Made by a program: the position numbers and the translations under genes. The notes under the pieces were generated by a model. It did not search any database and had not been told where the DNA came from. It worked only from the letters and a program-made list of their open reading frames with translations. From the NCBI GenBank assembly GCA_002633005.1, contig NMRA01000022.1:1358518-1422517 (forward strand): a stretch of DNA of 64,000 bases, written 5' to 3'. Below, piece after piece: positions 24,836-36,773 of this stretch; the stretch's first letter is position 1; every line of letters begins with the position of its first letter. This DNA is from Phoronis australis. Taxonomy: Eukaryota > Phoronida > Phoronidae.

Positions 24836-26658
24836 AATTCCTTTATTCAAAATAGGTAACTGTTTTGAAAGACACTTTTTGTTCACGGTTCCATTACTTG
24901 CCCAATTTTTTCTCTTTTGCCCTACTAAATCGGGGGATGAGTTGTATGTGACAGGGGGTCGAAATCGAGACCAAAATTAGGACGTAGTAAAATGTCGGTT
25001 GTATGCCAAATTTTCCTGTTTGCGAAATTCACACTCCCCCAAACATCACTAGCAACAGACTAAAATCGGAAATCGAAAATTAAAAACTCCCAAATGTTCA
25101 TGGAGTATACGTAAGTGTTCATGACAGCTTAATTCTGAACATAAATGACCTGAACAGAAAATACAAGGTATTGTTCCAAAAATGATGCCTAAGGAATTAT
25201 TGCGATACCCAGTGAAAACTTGTGCTCTGAGCAAACGTTACATCACTACAAATATTAGGTGCATTTTAAAAAAGAAACCACTGTGAGGCTGTGACGCTAT
25301 TTATTACAGTTTATGAGAAAAAATTTGGGAATAACTTAATAAAAAGTCCTCCCTAACTAGTGTTCAATAATATCGACCGATGCATTCTTCTACAACATTA
25401 CATTTTTGCTGTAGCAGAAGTAATTTGTTATTTTACTTGTGTGAAATCTTAAGCCTCGGGATTTTGACGAATATTTCAAGAGGTTTTGCCCATGTCATAA
25501 ATCTGAGACTCGTGTATGATTTTCTATGTCTCTATCAGCAAGTTATCAGGTAATGACTATACGCAGTAATATGCATGATATTACGTTTCACGAAAACGGA
25601 CGAATTTCGTATCGAACGATGAGCGTGGTTCTAACCGCATCATCGTCATTCATTAATGCTTTCTTCTTAACGATGATACCCCACGGGACTCTCGCGGCCC
25701 AATGGCGAGGCATACTTCAATGAACATCAAATCCTCTGTATTTTAACAACTGAACTTTTCAAAAGTACATGTACATGTTTTCCTGAATTGTAATATTTCA
25801 TGCATTTGCTGCTATTGTTTTGCCAACAATTACCGCAAGTGGGATAATGGCTATTCAAGGCTACACGTGCACACGCTTTAAACCACCATCCACCAGATCT
25901 ATCTTCTGCGCAATTTTTGTTTTCATGTTCGTCATTATCATGGTCAATTGTCGAAAAATGAGCTCCGTTGAGTTGGTTCATCGAAGTTCCAGGATCTGAA
26001 ACACTATTAGCAGATAAGTATAATTTGTATTTCTTTTTCTCATTGGCAGTTGAGAATGAACTATGTTCACGTGTTACACTCTTGCCATTCCATTTGGTCA
26101 TTATGTATTGAATTTTGTACTGAGCCTGCTGGGTTACATAGTGAATGTTGTCATTGCCGAGCCACATCTCTCCTCCGACGTCACCAAAACCATTCTTATA
26201 GTCATTCCAGTTCCTATTGAAATCGACGCTTCCGTCGATTCTTCGCTGGATAACCATCCACCCTTCATCGCAGACCACGGTAAAAGATTTGTGACTGTTA
26301 AATGGTCTGATGCGCAGAATGCCAGTATAGTGAATGCCTGAAAAATATGAACAGAAATACCACCCGCATTTCACTTGTTTTTCTATCTGCTGGATAGTGC
26401 ATGTATATGGGGCTGCTGCCGGGTTTCGAAATACAGTTCATGTATTACCAGGGTCACACTTACACAAACATTTTATTTTATAGCACAGAACCACATATTC
26501 TTTGGATTCTACAAAACTCATTTGCACAAAAGCAACATCAGGATGCGTGTATTTTTCATAAAATACGATTTTCCAACTTTTTTACTTTTGATTTTTAGTT
26601 AAAAAAGACTGTCAATGTAGGAGTTTTCTCCAAAGACTTCTTACCGAAGAACGGCTTG
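24836..26658. repeat. 1.8-kb direct duplication, copy 2 (contains a FReD exon)
   Basis: Second copy of the unit at 22998-24834, separated from it by exactly one N at 24835. After 26658 (...GAACGGCTTG) it continues into unique sequence (TTGTGGGATATATTG). Confidence 0.95.
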
Positions 26659-29600
26659 TTGTGGGATATATTGTCTCAGTCAACAACAGATGCCGAGTAC
26701 GATAATATATACCACTTACCAGTGGCGGATTTAGGGGGGGGCAAGGGGGCCATGCCTCCCTATAATTCTCCCAGATACCATTTGGCAGTTCGGGTGCAAA
26801 TTGCTGACTAGCACATGGGCGCAACCAGGGGGGATCGGGTTGTGAATAAACAGTGCATAGGCCCTGAACAAGCCGGTACGCAAACCCAAACCTTCGAGAC
26901 CCCTGCATCCCTACATATTAGGCTGGGCGCGCGCATCTGCCGAAATTGTGGTTATTCCTGTGCCCTCCTCCCCAACTCAAAATCCTGGATCTGCCCATGC
27001 TTACATCGACACGTCTTGTCGTCAGGGTGACGTTCATGCATGTGTTCTGTGTCAATAAATGCCACCAACATCCCCACATATTGCCTCCCGGGCGTCAAAA
27101 TTTGACAGCGTTCACAGCATACATTGTAGCAACAGACAAATTGACAATTTTAAGTAGGCGCAAAGGCCTGTGTCTGAAACAATGTTTTTTTCTTTAAATT
27201 AAAATGTTTGCTCAAGTGTTTTGCATACAGCTTCATGTGCCTAATTGCTTGCAATCGCAGGTTGACGTTCTTGGTACAGGCGCATACCTTACTGCGTAAA
27301 CAGGCACCTGCACTATTCTCGACAACAGCATATGGATTCTAGCCTATGTAAAAATTTCTGCGCGACGATTATATACATATAAGATGTCCTGTTAAAACTC
27401 TCTTGTGGATGAAATTGATGGGAATAATAGGTATAACAGTTCAGATAAGTGACTAAATGTTGCAAAATTGGCTTTAAATTAATGTTTCGTATATATTTTA
27501 CAAGTAATGAACAAAAGTAATGCATTATTAATTGAACCGGGTTCGAAGAATGAAAACTGATAGGAGGGAACAAAAAAATGTTTGATTGACTTAAGGTTAT
27601 TTAATTGTCCTTTCCTACAAAACCAAAAAATGGCAGCAGTTTTCAATTGGCAACAAAATAAGTGATTGAATTAATTCACAAATTAAATCTGTTTTTGTTG
27701 ATAAAGGAAGTTGTTACATCCGAAAATTTCAAATTTCAGTTGATCCATTCTTGTTGTTTTATTTACCGATTTATATTCTTCATTTCTTGAAACAATAGTA
27801 TCCTTGGGAGGATCTGGATCGCCTTATTTAGTTTCAGATATATATTTTCTACGCAAATTAAATACATATACTTGCAGTCCATTAGTGCCTAGTATGCGAG
27901 ATGCGAGCTTTTTTGTCCGCAGCGTTCTTCATAACATTCCATGGGCGTTGGGTCAAATAGCTGAGAATATAAAAATGAGGTGCGTCTACACCTTGAGTTT
28001 CACTTTCAATCGTGGATTTACGCGGCTTGTTTGCGTAAAGCCACATACACTTAATTCTTAATAGGAGAAGCTTGAAATATTGGCGCACTGGCTTAGATAC
28101 GCACATATACGTTAGTAATCCTACGGTTGAACTAAACTGAAATTCTGTGGTGGTATTTTTTTCAGACAAATTATTTTATGAAACCGGATGCAAACTCAGA
28201 TCGGTCCAAGAGGTAAACTTAAATGATCTGAACTAGATACTTTATAAGAAGAGAAACGCCTTGCCTCAGGGACACTGCCAGTGGGTGAGACGGGCGTGCA
28301 AGGGGGTTGGAATGGGGATTTTAAATAGTGGGCCAACAAAAGTGAAAAAAAACGTCTTTTCTTTCCCAAATTTTCCTGTAAGCAAAATCAACGCTTCCGC
28401 AAACGTCCCTGGCACCAGGTGTATAGTTATCATCATAGACCATCTTTTTGGATCTTTCCTCCGTTCAACTTGCTACAACCTCGTTATGATCATCTTGAAC
28501 TTTCTTGGCCTTTCCTCTGATTCTTGATTCATCAAAATACCAGAAACTGTGGTAATCAGACAACCTTTCAACTGTGTTTCAACACAGCTGAAAGGCTAGA
28601 CGACAGTTTTTGTTGTTATTCAAAGCCCATTATTGTCGCAACCTGCGCACATTTTCATCCGGACGACAGTATGAGTCGATGTTGATGGTTTATATTGTTA
28701 CCTGGGCGACAGTGATCACGGGCGGATCCAGAATTTTGAGTTAGGGCACAGGAATAACCACAATTTGGGCAGATGCGAGCCCAGCCTAAAATGTGGGGAT
28801 GCAGGGGTCTTTAATACTTGGGTTTGCGGACCTGTTGACTAAAAAAAGGCTAACGGGATTTGTTCAGGGCCTATGCATTGATTGTTCACCTCCCCTGCAT
28901 GAGTCCCTCTGGATGCGCGCATGTGTGCTAGTCAGAAATTCGCACCCGAACTCCCAAATGGTATCTGGTAAATTTTAGGGGGGTCCATGGCCCCCTTCCC
29001 CCCAAGTCCGCCACTGCAATGTCTGTCAAATGCAACAATATGTGTTACAGTATGGCTATAGAATAACAGCTCTTCCCAGAGTTTCATGGAATATTAGTGT
29101 TTAAGACAGCTAAGCTCTGAAATTAATGACATGAACAGAAATAGCAAGCTTTTTGCAACAATTAACTATCTCCTGTGGTTGTTTTGACGATCTCCCGTGA
29201 AAAATCGCGTTACTTCAAGCCCCAGGAGCCTTTTAATCAAAGATCGCAAGCATGATGTTAGGCACACCATGTCATGATCTGTTCATCAGAGCGAAGCATG
29301 CAGTTTACATTCCCAGTTAATACCCGTTTTCACAAAGCACTTTACCGAATTTCTTCACGGTAAACGTTAACATTGCAACGTCGTCGCCAGTTAGTGTCGA
29401 AGAATACGAGTGAAAGCTAAGCCACATTTTAAACAAATATACAGTGTATAGAGATGGAGAAACACAACTTTCGTATTTTTCATCATAAACATCGTACGCA
29501 GGTTTGTCTTTCTGATAGTAGATACTGATACAGTACACCTCGCATAACCCTTGACTTTTACTAGCATCTAATTCAAAGTTTGGAAATATGTAAAGTACAT

Positions 29601-30207
29601 GTACACGTACTAAAAATTTCATTTTACTTCAAAATTTCTTGTTGGAGATAACACGATGGTTTTCAAAATGATTTGTGAGAAAAATATACGTACCGGCGTC
29701 AGCACAGTCTTGGAATATCTGCAAAAGAATGAAAACTTAAGGTAGATTCGTGTAATATGACATGACATGCAGTTGCAACGGCGTCTTGCGTTCTCGTATA
29801 CACGTGTGCAGGTACACATGTGTATGCACTTGCTCATACATGTACAGTATGCAGGTGTAAACAAACGCGCACGCGCGCCACCACGGACACTCACACGTTT
29901 ACATACACACCTTCCATCCTAGAATATTTTCTCCGGTTTTTGAAGAGGCCTCTTTCCAGTAACTACACGTGTAGCAGTTGCTTTCACCGGCTTCTTTGGT
30001 GAAGAGGAAGGTGACGCATCTCTTGTCTAAAGCGCACACGAGTGAACATTCAGTGTACTCGTCAACTGCTAGGAACGTTGTGCTACCTTCACAGCCACTG
30101 GCACTTGTCGCTTCCGTGTCAAATTCTGTAAAAATTGCCGATCCCTGAGACAGGGATATGATTCGAAAAAGCAAAGAAAGTGATGAAACCCAAACGAGAT
30201 TGACCAT
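25727..30207 (-). CDS. Secreted PAN/apple-like plus fibrinogen-related (FReD) protein
   Basis: Three exons join in phase: 29911-30207, 29694-29718 and 25727-26337, giving 933 nt or 310 aa. Exon 1 starts with a signal peptide (MVNLVWVSSLSLLFRIISLS, likely cut after GSA) and a Cys-rich module (GCEGS, ECSLVC, DKRC, NCYTC) that resembles a short PAN/apple domain. The 25-nt microexon encodes IFQDCADA plus the first base of a glycine codon; DCADAG is the usual start of a fibrinogen C-terminal domain. The last exon carries that domain: CDEGWMVIQRR, GSVDFNRNW, GGEMWLGND, the calcium loop DHDNDEHENKNCAED and GGWWFKACA. Its end (CGNCWQNNSSKC...KHVHVLLKSSVVKIQRI) is unusual for the family. FReD proteins are typically secreted lectins; the ligand is unknown. 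Intron 2 holds two MITEs. Confidence 0.85.
26720..26999 (+). mobile_element. 280-bp MITE with CAGTGGCGGATTTAG terminus, copy 1
   Basis: The left end is CAGTGGCGGATTTAGGGGGG. The right end, reverse-complemented, reads CATGGGCAGATCCAGGATTT, so the tips are related inverted ends. CTTAC flanks both sides (26715-26719 and 27000-27004) as a 5-bp target duplication. Copies of the family lie at 28717-29016 (opposite orientation) and in part at 42537-42618. GGCGGAT(C/T)-type tips are common in hAT-like non-autonomous elements. No coding frame. Confidence 0.75.
27005..28716. other. Intron sequence between two inverted MITEs
   Basis: This lies within intron 2 of the PAN-FReD gene. No exon was recognised. 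The flanking inverted MITE copies could pair in the transcript and loop this stretch out. Confidence 0.5.
28717..29016 (-). mobile_element. About 300-bp MITE of the same family, copy 2, inverted
   Basis: Reverse-complemented it starts CAGTGGCGGACTTGGGGGGA and ends in CTGGATCCGCCCGTG. It is collinear with the 26720-26999 element, sharing blocks such as ATGGCCCCCTT, CAGTGCATAGGCCCTGAACA-like and GGAATAACCACAA. No exact target duplication is obvious: CAGTGAT lies left and CAATGTC right. Confidence 0.7.
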
Positions 30208-30233
30208 TCTTCGTAGAATTTACGGAACGTGTG

Positions 30234-30400
30234 AGCATTCAGTGAACCAGTCAACTGTCGAGAACGTTTTGTTGCCTTCACAACCAGCTGCAGTCGTCGC
30301 TTCAGTGTAAAACTCCTTGTCTGAGTATTGCCGATCCTTGAGACAGTGACAGGACTGGGAAAAGCAAAGATAAGGCCGACAACCAATCGAGTATGGACAT
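30234..30400 (-). pseudogene. Frameshifted partial duplicate of the signal-peptide/PAN exon
   Basis: Starting at the ATG at 30400-30398, the frame reads a signal peptide parallel to that of the neighbouring gene (MSILDWLSALSLLFPVLSLS then QGSAI). It then needs a frame change to continue as DKEFYTEATTAAGCEGNKTF and the start of the PAN module (FTECS), where the similarity ends and the 5' leader of the intact exon follows. Truncation plus frameshift mark it as a relic of a local exon duplication. Confidence 0.75.
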
Positions 30401-33400
30401 TCTTTTAAGCATTGAACAAAAGTGTATTAGCCAATAATATTCCGTCAAATATATGAATATCCACAAGTTTTAATATTGCCAATATCACTCAGAGCTGTCA
30501 ATTTCAAGTTAGTCACCCAATAATCTAATTCTAATTAAATAGTAATTGATCACTATTTACCAACTTGTTTAAGACAATCAGTTATCCGCATCTGACACCA
30601 GTCGCAAGGTGCGAAATGATTTTTGAAGCACGCGTGGTATGTTTTATTAGAAAATAGAGCATTGCACGTTGTGTACATGTGCATGAGATGCATCGATCCT
30701 CTTTCCAATGCGAATCTGAGAACGCAAGAGACTGAGAGTTTATTCATGTAGTAACTTTTTAGTTTCAAACATAAAAGTGTAAGTGAATGTATGATCTACT
30801 AGTGTATGTATGACCTTTTCGAACATAGTATGCGAACAAACTGGACCTGACGTACTTGAATTACCACATGCCTTGTATAAAGCCACAGTATATCATCCTC
30901 AACATTTCCTGTGCTCCGGCTATGAAGGATACACACTGGCAGGAATTTCAGTTTGTCTAGATTGAATTGTGGAGCTATTGATCATATCCTAATCCGGCCA
31001 AGAACACTTTATACAGAAGGGTCAAAATTTGAGTGCTTGATTCCAAGTGCTATTTAGCTTAAACTCATGAACATGGCAAATATTTTCTTCGGATACTTAC
31101 ATGTACATGTATCAGATAAGCTAACTCCGTAGGTTAAATGGTTTTGCCAACGACTACAAGGGAATTCGCACGTCATGTATAAAACAGGGCTATCTCCAGT
31201 AGTTTTAGTGTATGGCATAAGCCACTTAACGACCATTCAGATTCCCTGCATGTGCAGGTCTTGACCTCCCAAATCTCATTTAGCGGTATTGTTCGTTTCA
31301 GCTCAGCTGCACTGTAACTGATGTCGACCTCCATCGAATACACCCAGCCCTTGATTAAGATAGACCGCACTCCATTGTCGGCAGAAATTTTGTTCTACTT
31401 ACCTATGGATGTGCGTCATCCAATCTGATTTCTCAAGAGGTTTCTCAAGAGTAACTAATCACTAACCGGTGATAGTCACCAATTATTCAGAATATGAAGA
31501 TGGATACGTAGACCATAGAACCTGCTGATTTCTAAAGAAAGTCGAGCCGACTTTTCATAAGAGCTCCAGTCGTCGGTGCATCGTAATTGACCTTGATCAT
31601 GACCTCTGTCTTACTGTAACATTAAAATATTACAACTATGTCATTGATAACAAGTGATTATAAAACCGCTTTACAAACTATATCTTAGTGTCAAAACAGC
31701 CTTCTTCTCACAGGTGTATTTGCTTTTTCAAAACAATGTTACTATGTTCTTACCTTTTGTTTCATGAGATTACTTTATTACAGTACAAAGCATGTCTCAA
31801 GCGTTGTTAATGACAGGAAATTTGGATTTGTTGCATTTTTTAATCCATTTAATACTAAACAAGCACTAGATGGGTGTGCCCTCACATGAGTTGCCACAAT
31901 GTCTACTCTCTAGTTAAATTTTTACTAATAGTCTTGTTCTTTGATTAGAGCACTAACTCCTGGCGGAAAAGAGAAGCTGGGTGAGTTTTCTGCCTTAACA
32001 GAGTCACAGAAAAACAGGCCAGCAAGTGTCCGCGTTTCTACCAATTCTTAGACTCCCAAGTGTTTTGTCAGATACAAACCCTTGCTATGAATGCTGTAGT
32101 CACTCTCGGCACGCTAGCTTCTTCTGTTAAGGGAAACTTAATGTTTTTGTGTAGGTTTGCACGTTTTCAAAATTTAAGTTGCTGTAAAATAGATGATGCG
32201 AGAAATTATTTGAATGCTCAAAAATGTACATGTTGTATGGTCTGAATCTATAACAAAGTTTGGTTTGTTTGAAACAAAGCTACATATAAGTTAAGAACTT
32301 ATATTTTATTCAAGCATGGGTACGCAACTGAAGAGTGTTAAAAATAATTTGGCCATAGCCCGAGCGTTCCTTATACGCACAGCTTGGGGCTGGAAGTCTT
32401 TCACTACGAATGGAAGCTAGGCACTATGTGCATGCGTCTGTAGATGAAAGGTACATGTATGTTGAAGATTAGCTGTATTTTTATATATTATTATGAATCA
32501 TTACATAATTCGCTTTTAACAAATTAAACATGTGCATAAGTACATAATTTTTCAGACTATAGCAGAACAGAAACATTAAGTTATTATTTTAACGTATTCC
32601 TAGACAATTTGTCATATTTTCTCTCAATCCGCATACGAATCTCGTGTACTTATTTTCATGCGTGATTTGTTTATTGTCGTGTGTCTCATTGCGATTAGTC
32701 ACAAATACACTCAATTCAGGTTGGGTACAGATTCTTACCTCAATTCACATGTAGTTGGAACGAATTAATAGTGCTCTTGTTACTATAATAAATAAATAAA
32801 TACTATAGTTGGCTCTACTTAATGAAATCACAAAAAAACACAGTAAAATACTCTTGGATTGTGAAATAGACTATCTGTATGCGCTCTTCAATCTTTACTT
32901 TCTGGCCACCCTGTAGAAAGTGCATTTAGAGTTTTATCCAGCCCAAAGCCAGCCATTTCAATGCTGTCGACTTCCTTCCATGTGAATTCTGTGAGCTTTT
33001 GGAGTCACGTTTACTTCCGTGGCACTATTTGAATTGCAGTTAATGAATTCGTGCGAGTGCGTTAAGGGAAATTGACTTCCTGTAGTTCGTTCATGTAGTA
33101 CTCTTGAACATTAATATCACTAAGCCTGGGTTTAGCGAAAAAGGTAACCAAAATTCAAGTTAATTCGAATTTTTATGGTGTTGGACTACATCGACATGAA
33201 TCATATTTCTGGCACAAAATTCGCCAAAAGTCACAGGTCATTGGATTCTCTAACAATGATCGCGGATCGGATTTTCCCTGGGACATTTCGGGTTGTATTA
33301 TTCGATTTGTTTTAAATCATAACCATCTTATTCGCCAAATTCTGGTGCAGCAACGCTACTACATGCAGGTATAGCTTGCGATTTTTCTCATGTCATTAGC

Positions 33401-34830
33401 GTCTTTGCAAAAAACACCTTGGATGGGTTTTTATTTTTCCATCTGTTCATGAGTATGTAAGTACAACTGTAAGCACTATATTTTTGAAGAACACAGTTAT
33501 CGAATTTACCATAAAATTCAAACCACAAGATCTTGACTTATTGTATAATATGAGAACTGACAAGAGTTTTGCCAGGAAGACCAGCTCCCAATGTCTGTTC
33601 CAGTCGATTGTCTGTGACTGATGTTACAGAGCGACAGTCTTGCTGGAGCTGTCAGTTTTATATAGATGAGTTTATTACCCGCGCATGAGATCGGTTTACC
33701 TTGCCCGGGCAGTTATGAATTTGTGAACATAGTAAAATGGTGTTCATCTCAGAAACGGTCACAGTGAGAGTGTGGCATTACATGGAAAGCTTAAAGGTTG
33801 TGTAAGACTTCAGAGCACCACTTCTCAAAAATGGCTGGTTGGATTTTCATCAAATTTTCAGATAATATGGTTCGTGTAGTGTTATCCAAAATTCTCGCAA
33901 AAGTCTTTGAGGGTTTTAAACTTTTGCATGAGGGTCTATCAAACATTAGATTGTTTTGGTTTTTATATAAAATTAACGCGGCATAAAATAAAACCGAATT
34001 GATAATTTAGAAAACTCTACCAGGGTTCTTGAGATTTCACTTTGAATATGTAAATCAAAGGTGATTTGGTTATGCTGTTGATACCCTTGTTTTGTTGTAA
34101 ATGTACCTTTTTAGCTAAAATTTCCAAAAATTCATGGTCACGTGACCCAGTTAATGGCAGATTGATATTAATTTAAAAATTATACACTACAGGCTTTCTG
34201 CTTTCAGGAAATATATACTATTACTGAGTAGAATTCAATTGTTTTGTAAATATTTGGCTAAAGGTATAGAATTGCCCATCAAGTCCTCAACGCCCGGTTG
34301 CATGAAACAGGCCCAAACAGGGACTCGACTAAGTTCCCTAAATATGCTGCGTATTTTCGAACTTGTGAAAACATCGATTGCCCTTGTGCTGTTTTAGTTT
34401 CGTTACTGAGACAACTGTGGACTTTGATGCATATCAAGAGTAAACTCTACGTTGAATTGTCAATATTATATGGAAAATAATTAGGGATCTTTTCACGCAA
34501 CACTCCCAATTTAAGGACTGAGTCCTTATTTAATTTCAAGGAACTCTGAGCTCAGTTTTAGTTATATTATTAGGAAACGTCATTAATTAAATAGGAACTT
34601 ATAATAAAGATGAAATGATAGAAAAATGTTGCATCTGTGAGTCCATAAATACACAAATATGCGAAAACACTTAGTATCTTACTTGACTCCCTATTTACAC
34701 GTAGGACTGTTTCATGCAACCAGCCACAGGACTGTTTACAAGTTTGTGTTTTACAGCCCCGTTGAATTTATACGCCTATTTTAAACACGTCCACTGGTTA
34801 AAGTCTCCAGGACAGTTTCTGCCCGTGGAA
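30401..34830. other. Intergenic, no gene recognised
   Basis: This is AT-rich sequence between the PAN-FReD gene and the P450 gene. Open frames are short and carry no recognisable domain. It may contain the promoter of the minus-strand PAN-FReD gene near its left edge. Confidence 0.5.
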
Positions 34831-35048
34831 TAAGCGTTATTTAATGCCACAAACTAAGGTCAGTATCACATTTTGGGGTCTGAAAGCTAAGATACTGACC
34901 GAAGGTGAAAGTCAATAGCTGGTTTATTATGTTATTACATAAGCGTTATTTAATGCCACAAACTAAGGTCAGTATCACATTTTGGGGTCTGAAAGCTAAG
35001 ATACTGACCGAAGGTGAAAGTCAATAGCTGGTTTATTATGTTATTACA
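34831..35048 (+). repeat. Perfect 109-bp tandem doublet with internal stem
   Basis: The unit starting TAAGCGTTATTTAATGCC occurs at 34831-34939 and again at 34940-35048 with no mismatch seen. Each copy contains GGTCAGTATC and, about 24 nt later, its exact inverse GATACTGACC, so each can form a 10-bp stem. Confidence 0.95.
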
Positions 35049-35240
35049 TCCACTAAAATGTCTTTCCCTATACAGGTAACGGCGACGCTTCAGCGATTAG
35101 GAAAACGTCGGACACTGGGAACACCCTAATTCTGCCTTGTATTGTAATGAACAGCTTTAAAGTTTGCTTCGCAGTAAACAAATGGATTGAACAGCGAAGC
35201 GTCGACTAGTCGCTGCAGTGGTAACTCTCAATTTAGTTGA

Positions 35241-35475
35241 TGTTCAAATATGTTATAACTTAACTTTTCTTTTTAACAGCACAGCCCCGTCCGGCTAGAT
35301 ACATGTACGATCTTACTGGAGATTAGAGCAATTAACGAACAAAAGAGAGCTGGCCCTCCTCCAACCATCAATGCCAGAATGGAGTTAATCAGTCGTGTAA
35401 GATATTGGCTACAGGGGTCATCTTCCCAACTTGTTGTTGTGCTATAGTTGGGATCAAGGGAAAAACGCCGTAATG
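35241..35475 (+). repeat. Dispersed repeat, copy 2
   Basis: Matches 16679-16911 in the same orientation. This copy has small insertions, for example ACATGTACG in the left third. Confidence 0.8.
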
Positions 35476-36773
35476 GGTATGAGCAAAATGACCGAGTGGC
35501 AAAATATTTTCTATTTCCCCCGAGCTAAGCCTCCCATTTTTCGTTCCCACGTTGATACTGCCACATTTCAGACAGGTTTGACATCATAGGAACAATGATA
35601 TTTCTTTCAGGTTTTAGCTCTTTAAAACACGTTACTATGTCATCACTTTTTTAAACTATTGGCTCCCCTTTTCATAGGCGATCTTTTGCTCTTGCACTTG
35701 TAAAATCTATCTGTGTGCCCGCAAATATATGCGTGCTTTTATTTCATTCCACCACAATGTCTTTAAGAAATTGTCTTTCGTAACTAAGGTGGCTGACGGA
35801 ACCCGTCGGCATCAGAAACTTTGCTCTTGCCCCTTTTGTGTGGAGCACTAGCCATGATTCCAAGGCAATAAAACACTGGCTGAAATAAATCAAACTGTCG
35901 TTGACTAAAACGGGTGTTTTTTCTATCAAATTGTCTTCCGAAACTGAATTTCACGTGAAAAATTGGTCAATTTTTATGATGTCATCTTTTCTGTTGTCCT
36001 TACAGGGTATCAATGGAAGTGTGTTTAGAGTTATGCCGGACACCCAATTAGGTGTGACCTTTGAGTGCCAACAAAAGAGTGCAAGAACGCTTTAACAATA
36101 AAAAACGTGTTACCTGATCCTGGAATCTCCTTTCGTCTGGAGTTTAAACTGCACGGGATACACTTTTAACTATACCAATATACTACTTATGTTAAAAACA
36201 ATGGAAAGCACATAGGGACACATCTATAAGTTCGAGCTGAAACATTTGATAGAATTTCATTTAAACAATCCGAGAAAGGAGACGTGAAGTGCATGAACCG
36301 TTTTCCTCCGTGTGACAAATACCATGCAGACTCATAAATATGACGTCGCATTCGTAAAATGTAACAATGATACATTTCTCGCAGGTGCATTCGACGTAAA
36401 TTGTAACAATTACATAAAACATAACACCTTGTTACATTTTAGGAAAAGGACTAGTAACGTAAAATGTAACAATTTCGTAAAATGAAACAACTGTTACAGA
36501 TTACGGCGTATCACACGTAGGCATCAGTGTTGTCGGTCGCCAGATGCTTAGGGCATTCGGGGGTGTCGTCCGACGGTCGGTGGCAGCAACGTTGTTATGC
36601 ACCTTGATGTCGGCTTCTGCATCGTCGTTTGTTTCATGGACTTCTTCGTCTTCACTTCTTCAGCCGACTTCGCCAAGTGTCATTCCTTCAGGTGCTTTCA
36701 GTTCTGTTTAAATTTCCATGTCACAGCACAAGAGTTAATGGAGAAAGCAACCTTTTTCATGACACTTTTATTA
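35476..36773. other. Intergenic, with a short TGTAACAAT-rich patch
   Basis: No gene recognised. Around 36355-36500 the motif CGTAAAATGTAACAAT and close variants occur about four times, with an inverted TTGTTACATTTTA among them, suggesting a small decayed repeat. Confidence 0.5.
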
